Source: Hsuehochloa calcarea (Eukaryota > Streptophyta > Magnoliopsida > Poales > Poaceae). Taken from it: DNA of 64,000 nt. The stretch is from assembly GCA_036346395.1 (NCBI GenBank), contig CM070596.1, forward strand, positions 7,611,843 through 7,675,842, given 5' to 3'. Below are positions 10,841 to 22,326 of the stretch, in pieces (within the stretch, counting starts at the first letter, position 1; each line of letters begins with the position of its first letter). Made by a program: the position numbers and the translations under genes. The notes under the pieces are model-generated. The model was given only the letters and a program-made list of their open reading frames with translations. It ran no database searches and was not told the DNA's origin.

Positions 10841-13800
10841 CATGGTGGATCAACAACACTGAGTTTGGAGAGGTAGAAGCCGTGCTGTGCTCGAGTCTGG
10901 GCCTTCGTGAAGAAATCCGCTATCTGAAGATCTGAAGGCACATACTGAAGAGCAATCACCTGATCATGCACACAAGAACTCATGAAGGAAGCATCAACAC
11001 CAATATGCTTGGTGAGCTCATGCTTCACGTGGTCACGCAATCACCGATAGCACTGTCATTGTCGACAAGAGAGGAGTCGGTGTAATGTGAAACACTAAAA
11101 TCCTCAAGTAACCACCGTAGCCAAGTAATCTCTGCATCAAGAGAGCCATAGCTCGCAACTCACCTCTGCGACTCGAGCGGGACATCAGAGTCTGTTTCTT
11201 CGTCTTTCGTGCAATAAGCGAACCACCAAGAAAAACACGAAGCGAGAGATAGACCGCGATCGGAGGATCACCGCCCAAGTAGCATCCGAATAAGCTCAAG
11301 TCAGAATGAATCGGAGCGTGGAAAGAAGAGACGGCGAGAGATAGTCCCACGAAGGTATCGCAGAACTCGAAGAAGGTGGCTGTAGTGGACCTGAGTGGGA
11401 GCGGAACGAACCGACTCGAATGTGAACTGGATAAGTGATATCCGGACGAGTAATGACAAGGTAGACAAGACTCCCAACAAGATGACGATAGCGAGTCGGA
11501 TCGTAAAGAGGCTCGCCATCGAGGGTCGGAGGTGAACATTGAGCTCCATGGGGTCTCAACGATCTGTTGTCGATGAGAGAGGCGCGATCAAGAAGATCTG
11601 GATATACTTCTCTTGGGACATAAAGAAGCCATCTGAAGTGGAAGTAACCTCAATCCCAAGGAAGTAACGAAGAGGACCAAGATCTGACATAAGGAACTGC
11701 TCACTAAGACGAGCCTTGACAAAGGTAATGTACTCAGAGTCATCTCTGGTAATGATCATATCATCAATATACAGAAGAAGAAGAGTCCGACCACGAGACG
11801 AAGTGTGGACAAAGAGCGCAGGATCATGATCACTCGATGAAAAACCAAAGAAGATGACCACGAGAGGAAGCGCTCAAACCAAGCACGAGGGGCTTGTTTA
11901 AGGCCATAGAGAGAGCGACGAAGGCGACAAACCATGCCCTCAGGAACAGAATACCCAGGTGGCTGATGCATGTAGACCTCCTCACGCAACTCGCCATTAA
12001 GAAAGGCATTCTTGACATCAAGCTGAGAAACAGACCAGTGGCGAACAAACGCCACCGAAAGAAGAGTGCGGACAGTGGTCATGTGGACCACAGGAGCAAA
12101 GTCTCGTCGTAATCACGACCATGCTCTCTTTGGAAGCCACGAGCAACAAGACGCGCCTTATAGCGCTCAAGAGAGCCATCGAGCGAGTCTTAATCTTATA
12201 GACCCACTTACATGTGATGGGGACGAGTGAGATGGAAAATGAACAAGATCCCAAGTACCGATGCGCTCGAGGCGGCAATCTCCTCGGCCATAGCATCTGC
12301 CACTCGGGATGAGTAAAGACATCCGATAGAGGCGAGCTCACGAGTAGCTGCGCCGGCAAAGGCAAAGCAGGCGAGGGGCGAATCGACCGGGCGATCGCGG
12401 AGGCGTAGCGAGGAGAAGACGGCCCATCGGGGAAGATGAGGCATCGAAGAAGATGAATCATCGAGAAGAGGGCTCATCTGGAAGATCCTCAATACGAGGT
12501 CGGCGAGTGTAGACGAGTGTAGTGGGGAGCCCGAGGAGCCGCAGGAGACGGCGGCGGTGACAATGGCGAGAGGCCACGGGGAAATATGTGGAGACTCGGT
12601 GGGGCGGGTGTACGAGGGTAAGACAGAGATAGGTGTATCCGGAAAGGTCAAAAAGACAGAGACTCCACAGAGGAAGTCGAAAGAGAGCGGGGCGTGGGTA
12701 GAAGGGGCGAGACTCGTCGAAAGTCACATCTCGAGAAATCCGCATCCGTCGACCAACAGATCCCAAAGACCGATAGCCCTTGTGCTCGAGATTGTATCCC
12801 GTAAAGACACACTCAACAGATCGATCGGTTTAGTGCGTTCTCGAGGGGCGAGGAGAACGAGCAAACGCACCCAAAGCAGACGAAGGCGAGTAGTCGGGAA
12901 GGAGACCACAGAGACGCTCAACAGTGAATTGCATACGAAGAGTAGAAGAAGGTGGATGTTGACGAGATAGGTGGCGATGAAAGCGACCTCGGCCCAAAGT
13001 GAGGTGGAATAGAGGTGGCAATCATCGTGGCACGAGCCGACTCAAGAAGGTGACGATGCTTGCGCCAAGAACACCATTCGAGCATGAGCACCAGACAAGA
13101 AGGCGAAGAGAGTGCCCGCTCAGCAAGGAAGTGAGTGATGAGAGAGGTACTCGCCCAGAGTCGGCCACGAAGACACGAATAGGAGTGGAGAAGCGTATGC
13201 GAACCATAGTGGCAAATGTTTATAGATAGACAAGGCCTCACTACGAAGACATGAAATATATCCAAGTGTGGCGAGAGAAATCATCTATAAATATGATATA
13301 GTATCGATGACCCCTTTCAAACGAAGGAGCCGGACCCCAAACATCCGAATGAACAAGATCAAATGGACGCCGAGACACCGACTCACTATGAGGATAATGA
13401 AGTCGAAGTTGTTTGCCTAACTTACATTACGACAATGTAGAGACACGTCTCGAGGCAGACCCGAAGACCACAACGAACTAAAGGCGGCAGACGAGAGCCA
13501 CAGATGGCCAAGACGGTGATGCCACTTCTTGGAAAGAGTCGGTGGCGGAGTGGCGAGGCGAGAGGCGGTGGCGGCGGTGGCGGCGGAAGGAAGGTGAAGC
13601 AGTCAAGCTGAAGCATTTGTGAGTCAAGCAGAGGCCCAAGAGCTTAGTGTGTGACACAACAAGAGTCGAGGCAAGAATAACCAACCAAAATCGAGCTCCG
13701 AAAGTGTGACGGTTCTTGAACACAATGAGGAACATGAAAAGAGAGGTACCATCGGCGAGAGGCGAGAAGAGAGTACCATCGTGATAAGCACAATCGCGGG

Positions 13801-14990
13801 GAATCAAGAGGTGTAACAAAAGACAGAGCGGAAGAATCGAAGTCATGTGAAAAGATGCTCGGAATCAAGGATCCACGGGAGATACTTGGTGTGTAGGAGG
13901 TGGTTTCGTTGTTCAAGAGTCGAGCGAACTCGTTGAGGAAGAACACGGCGACAAGCGGTGTCGAAGTCCGGCTATCTCTCGCTCGATGAGAGAAATCACG
14001 AAGTAGTCGATGCGACGTCGATGTAGAAATACGGTGCGGTGCTAGGAGAAGAACGACGTGAAAGATGCCGCCGCTTGTAGCATCGGGACTCAATGTGGCC
14101 GACCTTATTCTGAGAGGAGCAATGAGGACGGCCACCGCCAGATGGAGGGCGGCCACCACCACTGTGGCGGCGGCACCGAGGAGGCAAGCGATCAAGCGTG
14201 AAGTAGTCGGTGTAGCAGTGTGCAGGCGGCGAGCACGGAGGAAGTGGCATCGCATCAAAGACCACTCGACGAGTCTCCTCTCGCACGTATCTCGGTAAGG
14301 GCCTCGGAAGAGTGACACGAGGTGGCGTGCAAGTAGGCGGGCACGCCTCGCTCGAACTTCGGGGCGAAGGTGAGTAAGGAACTCGCGACACGCTGAAACT
14401 CAGTCAAGACGCGTACCAGCAAAGACGAACACGAACGATGCAGCGGCGGCGGTCGCGAAGAGAGTCGATTGACGCCATATCGCAAAACTCGAGCGTAGAA
14501 AGCGTCAACGAGAGCATCACCTGCCAAGAGAGTGCTCTGACGAACTCATCGACAAGTAGAGGCATCTCCGGAGGGTTCGTGCGTATTGTCGAAGATGAGT
14601 CCACATCCGACACCGATGAAAATCCCACAATCTCGTAAGAAAAGCGAGGTCAACATGGCGATGAAGACAAGCAGCGGCCGCTCGGCGTCGTCGTCGTGCA
14701 CCGAGTGTAGGTAGTCAAGCGATCCATGTAGGAGTCGAGCCTCTTGGTAGCAGAGGCGGCCTTCTCATCAAGCAAGGCGGCAGACTCAATAGCGACCTTG
14801 TCATTTGTCGGATGAAGCATAACAGACGTAGGCTCCGTCGGAGGAGTAGGGCATGGCGGGCCGGTGACATCGCCAGAGAGGACGCCCCAGAGACGAAGAC
14901 CACGCATATGGATGCGCATGTGAGACACGAAGTCGGTGTAGTTAACACCGTCGAAGATCACCGGCGGCGAGGAGAAGCAGTACCCATTGG
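10840..14990 (-). pseudogene. copia gag-pol polyprotein, degenerate
   Basis: Reading the minus strand from high to low coordinates: a gag segment (about 14990-14650, with NYTDF and LRLWGVLSGDV); a CCHC-knuckle-like GHIESRC (about 14070-14120); the integrase C-terminal part with KHRHLLESARA (about 13020-13080); reverse transcriptase with QLDVKNAFLNGEL, VCRLRRSLYGLKQAPRAWF and YIDDMIIT (about 12050-11740); then RNase H with the family ending TKHIGVDASF and YVPSDLQIADFFTKAQTR (about 11010-10890). Several frameshifts and stops separate these blocks, so no full polyprotein can be made. The body is GC-rich (CGA/GAG-rich) in contrast to the AT-rich LTRs. Confidence 0.88.
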
Positions 14991-15749
14991 TAGCGGCGTT
15001 GGCGCGCGGCCATAACGTAGTAGGCGGGCCGACGCGCGGCGATTAGACCGAGCGTTTTTGCTCTTTTTCGGCTCTTTTAAAAAGAACCGTCCGGGCCGAT
15101 TCTTACCCGGCCCACTGCCGAACGGGGGAAACAACTAGGGTTTCCCCCTTGTGTGACGGCGGTGGCGATTCAGACGATAGCCGCGGCGCGGAGTCGCCGA
15201 CAATGCTCGCGGTGGCGGCAGCGGCGACGCACAATGGACGGCTGCGAGGCGTGCTGAGCGCGCGGTGGCGGCGCTGCGGCTTGCGGCGGCGGGCGGGAGG
15301 AGGGAGCGGCCCTCGGCGGCGGCGGTGAGAGAGCGAGCCCGAGAGGCGGCGGCGGCGGCGGAGGAGGCGGCCACGGGAGGCGTGCGTGGTGGGGCGTCGA
15401 GGGCCCGACCGCGTACCGCCACGGATCGACGGCGACGGCGACCCAACCACCGTCGTGGGGCCGCAGATCGCAATCCGCGGACGGCCTCGGGAAGATAGAG
15501 GCGGCGGTCGTGCCGGAGTGGAGGAGACGACCGGATGACGGCCGGCGGCGGCTGAGGAAACGACCCGGAAGGCGTCGAGGAGGCGGCCGGATCTACCGGC
15601 AGCGCGGAGAAGGAGACGGCCCAGGCGACGGTGACCCGGGTGGCGTCGAGGCGCGGTAGAGGAAGCGACGGGGCACGGGAAGGGCGGCGGCAGCGGCCGG
15701 CAGAAAAAAATCTGACGGCGGCAAAAGGTGAGACCCTAACCTCAACGTT

Positions 15750-15761
15750 GCTCTGATACCA
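15750..15761 (-). other. tRNA-Met primer-binding site of the copia element
   Basis: On the minus strand TGGTATCAGAGC begins immediately after the 5' LTR. It is complementary to the 3' end of initiator tRNA-Met, the usual plant copia primer. Confidence 0.93.
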
Positions 15762-15901
15762 TGTTACGAATAGCGCTTGTATATTCAGGAGGCCAATAGG
15801 CCGGTATATATACACGAGTAAAGATTACAGATAAGGAAATCAAATCATATCTAGAGTCCTACTCTAACACAAATATACCTCTAACATATATATCTCTAGC
15901 A
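15762..15901 (-). repeat. 5' LTR of the copia element
   Basis: 140 bp, colinear with the LTR at 10687-10826 with five transition differences and no gaps. It is the 5' LTR because the tRNA-Met primer site abuts it at 15761. Confidence 0.92.
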
Positions 15902-16139
15902 GTGATTACATAGATAAGGCCATACTTCAGTAGAATCTGTAATCAGAGGATAAAAACAAATTAGATCTATTATGTGATATCCAACAGCGCAAATTCCTGT
16001 GAGACCTAAAATATTCACCTGCATGGCTACAGGAAAGTCATCCTGGAAATCTGGAGGGAAGAAGAGATTTCGAAGACAACTAATGCTGGACAGATTACTT
16101 CTAAGTTGCATTTTATTGAACTGGGTGCCCAGCCAGGTT

Positions 16140-16681
16140 TGCATTTAGAACACACACATCTTTTTTCTTTTTTTCTTTTACTTTTACATTCAAATTTCTA
16201 GCGGACCAAACTTAAAACAGCTACCATTTTATAAATGTGGTAGAGTGCCTTTTATAAACCAAACATTTGTGATTCAATGTAACCATTGAATATTTTGCAT
16301 CAGAGCAGAGGACTGCAATGGGCTACGAGTAGCAGAGCAGATCAGGGGAGAGGGGGGAGCAGAGAAGAAAGGAGAGGGAGGAGCAGAGTATTTGAGATGC
16401 GACGTCGGAATGCATGGAGGTGACGACATGCTGTGGATGGCAGCAGTGGAGGTGAATGTGAGCTGGAGAGGGTCGACGACCGGCGGTGGCGTGTACATGT
16501 GTTACAACAACAATACGACCGCTGTATAACATGGTGAATACACCTACATGTGTTACAGTACGTTACTTCTTACTGCCTTGATATAGGTCCCTCTTTGACT
16601 CTCAGCTATGGATGTCCGCCACTTGCTCTTTCTATTCTTTGACCTTACTAATGGAGTTGTGCTGTTGTAGTTAGAATATAG
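16140..16681. other. Intergenic DNA between clathrin fragment and gypsy insertion
   Basis: No gene is recognised. A GC-richer purine stretch (16320-16500) gives short minus-strand frames rich in Pro/Ser that look like composition artefacts. Confidence 0.45.
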
Positions 16682-16790
16682 TTCACATGTGCTCTGTACC
16701 AAAGTTTATGAAAATAGCTTACCTATCTCTTAGCCTGATACTTGTATTACATACATGCACGCTTGCAGCGTTATGTGCAAATCCATTTCA
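16682..16790. repeat. 109-bp repeat unit at the left of the gypsy fragment
   Basis: The block starting TTCACATGT and ending ATCCATTTCA recurs with moderate divergence at 20916-21024. The sequence that follows the right copy (TAGCTTGCAT...) also occurs just after the gypsy fragment at about 20873. This fits a host tandem repeat of about 152 bp whose first unit was split by the insertion. Confidence 0.7.
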
Positions 16791-16799
16791 CGCGATTCC

Positions 16800-17933
16800 G
16801 GCAGTGCGAGCACCACAAAGACCGCAGGAGCGGAGGCAGCAGCGGTGTAATGTCCGGCGGGGTACCGACCCACTTCTTGAGGACGCCGACGTGGAACACA
16901 TCATGAAGGCGAAGCGAGGGAGGAAGTCAGCCGCGCAAGACACCACCTCGTTGATGAGCTCGCCACCGATGCGGCCCGGCGATCGCTTGAGCTTCCTGTT
17001 GTCGGCGTGGGAGGATCTTGCTTTGCCATTGCCGGAAGCAAGCGAGCCCAATCTCAGGACCTTGAAGGACACCGGCTGTGGTCTTTGGTCGTGACGCAGC
17101 GCTTACGGACCGCTGCGCTGTTCAAGGCGATAGCGGATGTCGTCGAGGAAGGCATCGCGCTCCTCCATCTCCTGGGCGACCGCTGCGACGCGGGTCTCGC
17201 CGGGCTCATAGGAGCGGATGGTCGGGGGATCCCGGCCATAGACTACACGAAACGGAGTTTCGCGGAGCGATGACTGATAGGCTGTGTTGTAGGTGTACTC
17301 CGCCCATGGTAGCCGCGGAGCCATTGCAGGGACGATCGCCGATGAAGCGGCGCAAGTACATAGCGATGACCGGTTGGCGGCCGGTTTGGCCGTCCGTCTG
17401 CGGGTGAAAAGCGGACGACATGTAGACCGTCCCGATGAGTCGCATGAGCTCCTGCCAGAACGCCGAGGTGAACACTGGGTCGCGGTCCGAGACGATGGAC
17501 TGCGGAACACCATGGAGGCGAACGATGTCGGCGAAGAAGGCGTGAGCGACGGACTCGGCGGTGTAGGGGTGCGCAAGGGGGATGAAATGACAGTACTTGC
17601 TGAAGCGATCCACGACGGAGAGGATGACCGTCTTGCCTTGCACCTTGGGCAGCGCCTCGATGAAGTCGATGCCGATGTCCGCCCACACAGCAGACGGCAC
17701 CGGCAGTGGCTGCAGCAGACCGGCCGGCCTGAGGTGGTCGGACTTATGCTGGCGGCAGTGGCGCGAGCCTTCACGAAATCCTGCACCAAACGACGCATGT
17801 TGGGAAAATGAAAATCCCGCCGGAGCCTGTGGAGGGTGCGGTGGATGCCCTCATGGCCGTCGTTGTGGACCGCGGCTAAGATCTCCACCCAATGGCGACG
17901 GCAGGAATGTCTGAGCGGTGCGTCGGCGACCAT
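16800..17933 (-). pseudogene. gypsy integrase and C-terminal region, broken
   Basis: The minus strand encodes an HHCC-type zinc-binding stretch with HEGIHRTLHRLRRDFHFPNM (about 17840-17780). The integrase core follows with ADIGIDFIEALPK, DRFSKYCHFIPL, IVSDRDPVF and SSAFHPQTDGQT (about 17690-17400), showing the catalytic Asp residues. A tail at about 17070-16850 resembles the post-integrase linker. The frame changes at least twice. Confidence 0.85.
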
Positions 17934-18063
17934 GCCGTCTACGGCGCCACGAGGCGGTGCGGGTGCGGCCGGACCTCATCGTGGATGGCGACCAGGGCCG
18001 GATCAGTGGCCTGGGCGTGGCGGAGGCGCTCGATGAAGTCAAAGCGGGGCGCCGAAATAGCCA

Positions 18064-19250
18064 TCACCTCCCCTTCGTCATTGTCGCGACGGGAGAGGGC
18101 GTCGGCGACGACGTTCGTGGCGCCCGACCGGTATTCCACCGAGAAATCGAAGCCCAGGAGCTTGCCGACCCAGTGGTGCTGAGGATCGTGGCGGCGCCGT
18201 CGAGTACCGGTGTCGAGTGGTCGGTCTTGGCGATGAAGCGCCGCCCAGATCTGAGCGCCCGTCTTGCGTCTGCTGGGCGAGGCCGATGAGCTCGCACTCG
18301 TAGGCGGCTAGCGAGCGGTGGCGGCGCCACGAACTCTTGAAGAAGGCGGCCGGATAGCCCTCTGGACCGAGGACCGCGCCGGCCGAAGTCGGCGCGTCGC
18401 GCTCGGCGGTGAAACGACTTAGCGAAATCGGGCATGGCGAGGCGGGCGGACGAGGCAGCGGCCTTGAGCCCGTGTGAATCGCGGCGCCGCGTCGTCGGGA
18501 GAAACCCTCCTTCTTGAGTAGGGCCGTCGGTGGTGCGGCGATCACCCCGTAGTTGTGGGCGAACTTGCGGTAGTACCGCGAGGCCGAGAAAACCGCGCCT
18601 GGCCGGGGCGAGCGTGGGCCGGCCAATCATGGATCGCTGCACCTTGGCGGGTCCATGGCCACGCGCCCGCGGCTATGACATGGCCGAGGTAGGCGACGGA
18701 CGAAGCACCAAAAGAGCGCAATGCGCTTGATGAAGAGTTGGTGGCGGCGTAGTTAAATCGAGGACGGCGGAGGTGGCGAAGATGATCGACCACGTCTTCG
18801 CGCCGTAAATCGAATATCGTCAAAAATACCGGACGAGCGGCGCAGAACGGACAAAGTACGTCGTTCATCAAGCACGGAATGTCGCCGGGCGTTACGACCA
18901 ACGCCATCACGAGAACTCTCATACAGCCGTCGTGGGTGCGAACGCCGTCTTGTGCACGTCCTCCGGGCGCATGCGCACCTGGTGGTACGGGCCGGAGGTC
19001 GGCAGTGAAGTAATACTTGGCGCCATGGAGCTCGTCGAGGAGCTCGTCGACCACCGGAATCGGGAAAGCATCCTTGACGGTGAGCGCGTTCAGCGCCCGG
19101 TTGTCGACGCAGAAACGCCACGAACCATCGGGCTTCTTGACGAGGAGGACGGGCGATGAGAACGGCGAGTCGCTGCGGCGGACGATCCCTTGCTCCATCA
19201 TGGCGGCACACTGCCGCTCCAACTCGTCCTTGTGCGCCGCGAAATGCCGT
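18064..19250 (-). pseudogene. gypsy reverse transcriptase / RNase H, broken
   Basis: From 19222 downward the minus strand encodes the RT fingers with IVRRSDSPFSSPVLLVKK, DGSWRFCVDNRALN, and AFPIPVVDELLDELHGAKYY leading to FTADLR. The frame then breaks, and RNase H-like segments occur to about 18080, ending in GATNVVADALSRRD, the usual RNase H/connection motif. The YxDD box region is disrupted. Confidence 0.85.
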
Positions 19251-19896
19251 AGGCGGGCGGCGGCCGGTTAGGCGTCGGGCTTGAGAATAATGCGGTGGTC
19301 GTCGCGCGCGCGCAGAAGCGAGCCCGCGGGTCCTCGAAAAGCCCTTCAAGCGAATATGGCGCCTCCATGAGGGGACCGGCCTCTGTTGTTGCGCCCGAAA
19401 TTCGGCCTGAAGAAGCGCCACGCCGGTCAGAGGCAGGCGCCCGGCGCTGAAGGACATCGCGGCCGGTCGAGGTCCCAAACAATGGGCTAACTTCGCAGAG
19501 CCACCGGGTGCAGAGGACGGCGTCGTACCCGGCGATGGCATGGCGTAAGTCGGCCAGAACGACTTCGCCGTCGATGGCGGAAGCGTCGCGGATGACTCAG
19601 CGCGAGTGACCCGCTTCGCCATTGGCGACAAAGGTGAGGCGGGCGTTGGCGGAGGTAGAGGCCGGGCCGCCGCGCCTCCTCGAGATGAAGTTATGCGTCT
19701 TTGCCGGAATCGAGGAGGGCGGCGAGGGCATGGCGCCGAGTGCCACGGCGGCCGCATGGTGCCCGCCATGGGAACCCGACCACGGCTGCGAGGAAAAAGC
19801 AGGCGCCTCGGCGTCGTGCTCCGCGTCGTCAGCGGCGTCCGAGGCGTCCTCGATCTCCACGCCTTCAAGGAAGAATATCTTGTAAGCAAAAAACTG

Positions 19897-20755
19897 TTAT
19901 AGCCACGGGTGTATTTTCATTGCAATTAAAGCGAGACCAGAGCGGCGCCGTTCCGCCATCTCGTCGGGGTGGCGCCTCTGGTTGCCCTCGCCGCGACCTG
20001 CTGTGGCGATTCTGGGAGAGGCGAGTAGCGCCATTCTTCTTTGGGCGCCGGAGCGGCCGGCCGGGCGCGGAGGCGGAAGGAGGCAGCGGGGCGCCCGAGG
20101 TGAAGCTGACCGGCGGTCGATCTCCATCAACTCCACTTGGCGCGCCAGGCTCATGGCGGCCGCGAGCGTCTCCGGGTTGTGGATGCGAACGGCGTGGCTG
20201 AGCGGTGGCAGGAGTCCGCCGGTGAAGAGCTGGACGCGCTGAGCCTCATCAAGACGACCCGCGCGAGGCAGGAGGGCCTGGAAGCGATTGGAGTACTCCT
20301 CCACGGTCCCTGTACGCCGGCACTCGGCGAGCTCGAACATCGGAGCCGAGCGGAGGGGAGGCCCAAACCGCAGGTTCAGGAGCTCCTTGAAGCGCCCCCA
20401 CGGCGGCGTGCCCTCGTCCTCCTGGAGTTGGATGTACCAGAGTTGCGCGACGTCCTCCAAATTGTACGAGGCCATCCACACGCGTTCTTCCGCCATGGAG
20501 CGCTGTTGGCGAAAATAGGATTCGCACTTGTTGATGAAGAGCATCGGATCGGTCTTGCCATCGTAGCGGGGAAAATCCAATTTTTGGAATTTTGAAGCGT
20601 CGAGATCGCGTGGCCCTCCGGGCGGCGTGCCGGCCATTGTCCGACGACGAGGCCGACTTCTCCTTCATAGCCGCCATGTCGGCCTTCATGGTGGTCATCT
20701 CCGTGGTGATGGAGTTCAACATTGCTATCACATCGGCGATGGTGGGATCGCTCAT
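19897..20755 (-). pseudogene. gypsy gag polyprotein segment
   Basis: An ATG at about 20755 (minus) opens a short coiled-coil-prone segment (MSDPTIADVIAMLNS). After a frame change the retrotransposon gag domain follows: FPRYDGKTDPMLFINKCES, VWMASYNLEDVAQLWY, WGRFKELLNLRFGP and the EYSNRFQALL motif typical of grass gypsy gag. Confidence 0.85.
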
Positions 20756-20872
20756 AGGTGGGCGCTTGGCTGAAGCGGTGGAGGACGGCGGCGATGGTGG
20801 AGGAGCTAGGGTGGTGGCCGTGGTGTGGAAGAATGGGTGGTAGAGGACCGGCGTGGTGCGTCCGTACATGAC

Positions 20873-21068
20873 ACATAGCTTGCATAATTCATACATGCAG
20901 AAACTTATGAGATAATTCACATGTAGTCTGTACCGAGATTCATGGTAGTACCTTAGGTAGCTCTCAGTCCGATACTTTTATTAGATACATGCATGCTTAC
21001 GGCATTATCTGCACATCCATTTCATAGCTTGCATCATTCATAGACGCAGAAACTATCATCGTAGTACA
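20873..21068. repeat. Host tandem repeat right of the gypsy fragment
   Basis: The TAGCTTGCAT...GCAGAAACT block occurs at about 20873 and again after 21024; between them lies the second 109-bp block (20916-21024). Together with 16682-16790 this is two units of a tandem repeat, the first interrupted by the gypsy sequence. Confidence 0.65.
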
Positions 21069-22033
21069 TAGATATGTTCATACCCGTCCGTAACGATCAG
21101 TGATCCTGCATAGATGTGTAGTTTACCTTTCTGTTTTCCAAGGGATAGTATTATATCTCTCGAGGAATCTGTTTTGTATTGACAAGACGAAGCATCTCTC
21201 TCCACCACCTTCTTAGAGAAGCCAGCTTCCCGGAGTAAGCTAAGTCTTCTGAATTTTGATGCTATCCATGATCCTCAACTCTCAAGCCCCGTTTGGGATG
21301 CATGAATTCTAATGTGAGCGGATCAGTTTTTGTGAGACATGTGGAGCGATGAATGAGAGCACCTATCATGTGTTTGGTGGATTGCACTTATGCTTGCTCT
21401 TTCTGTAATGCCATGAAAGACCAGATGAAGGTTTAGTTTCCTTCTCTTCACCCGGTTACTTGGGCAGAAGATATTGTGGACAGAAATTACTGCAAAAGTG
21501 GGATGCAAATGTTATTCTTTGTGGTATGTGCGCGCTTTGGTCTGCTAGGAATGCTAGGAGACATGGAGAGAGTTGCGGAGCCGATATATAGACATAGGGG
21601 CCAAGCTGAAAACATTAAGCTGTTATAAGTACTAGATGGTCAGGTGCGCTACACTTCGCCCGTCCATTCAATACATGATGTCCGGCAAATGTTCGTCTGT
21701 TGTTTAGTGCCGCACAATGTAACATGATATTTTGTGTGTTAGGTCGAGCAAAAAATAGATATGTATTAAAAGATATGAATCGGATTAAAGCACGTGTTTA
21801 TATTGGCATCGGTTGGCCATGGACACATGAAACTGCATTGACTATTTCTCAGAAGAAAGAAAACACAAATACCAAAGGAAAATGCTTAAAGCTCCATGTT
21901 TTCCCAACCGAAACCACCATAAAATACAAGAAAATAAAACTGAGGATTTGTGGACTATAAGCGACTAAACTGCTAAAATCCATTCATCATCTTACTCACA
22001 ATGTGGAAAGGAACGAAATCCAGGATGTTCTTG
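21069..22033. other. Intergenic, no recognisable gene
   Basis: AT-rich sequence. A stretch at about 21290 begins CCCCGTTTGG, a start often seen in grass MITEs, but I could not find a matching inverted end. Confidence 0.45.
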
Positions 22034-22326
22034 CACAAATCTAGAACATGAAAAGCAATAAGCAGAAATCTGGGGGAAAGTAAAGAGAAGAAACCCAAGA
22101 TTGGGTACGCAATCCATGCCATCGCTCCGCCCGACGCCGTTGATGGGACGGGAAGGAGAGGGGCAAGTGGACAGAAAGGATACACAAATCCATAACATCA
22201 AAAGCAATAAGTAAAAATCCAGGGGAAAAGTAAAGAGAAGAAACCCAAGACTAGGTAAGTAGTCCACATCGTCGCTCCGCCCTATGCCGTTCATGGGAGG
22301 TGAAGGAGAGGGCAAGTGGACGGAGA
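22034..22326. repeat. 149-bp tandem duplication
   Basis: The unit beginning CACAAATC at 22034 recurs at 22183 and ends GGCAAGTGGAC in both copies. Internal landmarks are AAAGCAATAAG, AGAGAAGAAACCCAAGA and CGCTCCGCCC. Divergence of roughly 10-15% by eye indicates an old duplication. No coding function is apparent. Confidence 0.8.

Larger units (their letters stand above)
10687..15901 (-). mobile_element. Ty1/copia LTR retrotransposon, 5.2 kb, minus strand
   Basis: Two 140-bp LTRs (TGTTA...CA in either reading) bound the element, with TSD GTGAT. A primer-binding site complementary to initiator tRNA-Met and a polypurine tract lie at the expected positions for minus-strand polarity. The interior encodes gag, integrase, reverse transcriptase and RNase H in copia order, all disrupted. 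The LTRs differ at five of 140 positions, all transitions (about 3.6%). That suggests insertion within the last one to two million years if a grass rate near 1.3e-8 per site per year applies. The insertion postdates capture of the clathrin fragment it interrupts. Confidence 0.93.
10495..16135 (-). pseudogene. Clathrin heavy chain fragment, rearranged and split by a copia element
   Basis: On the minus strand, 16069-16019 encodes LFFPPDFQDDFPVAMQ and ends at a GT donor. After a short intron the exon resumes near 15940 (KYGLIYVIT) and continues past the copia insertion at 10686-10495 with LGLLFVYDLETAAAIY, FFTAESSTTGGFYAI and TVNDATIVPFVSSQ. These match the N-terminal propeller/linker region of plant clathrin heavy chain, the triskelion subunit of endocytic coats. 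The segment just upstream in the source protein (GQITSKLH-IELGAQPG) lies on the opposite, plus strand at about 16084-16132, so the fragment is internally inverted. It covers only a small part of a protein of about 1,700 residues and cannot be functional. A retained intron again indicates DNA capture. Confidence 0.85.
16791..20872 (-). mobile_element. Ty3/gypsy internal region without LTRs, minus strand
   Basis: Gag, protease-region, reverse transcriptase, RNase H, integrase and post-integrase segments lie in canonical gypsy order on the minus strand. Neither end shows an LTR, primer site or polypurine tract. Host repeat sequence resumes directly at about 16790 and 20873 with only a CA microhomology. 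The stretch is very GC-rich compared with the flanks. It looks like an internal fragment integrated or left behind without its LTRs. Confidence 0.8.

Noticed and set aside
15103..15815. A 226-residue minus-strand open frame at the 5' end of the copia element
   Set aside because: It reads through the LTR and the GC-rich untranslated leader; Arg/Ala/Pro low complexity, and the gag start lies further in.
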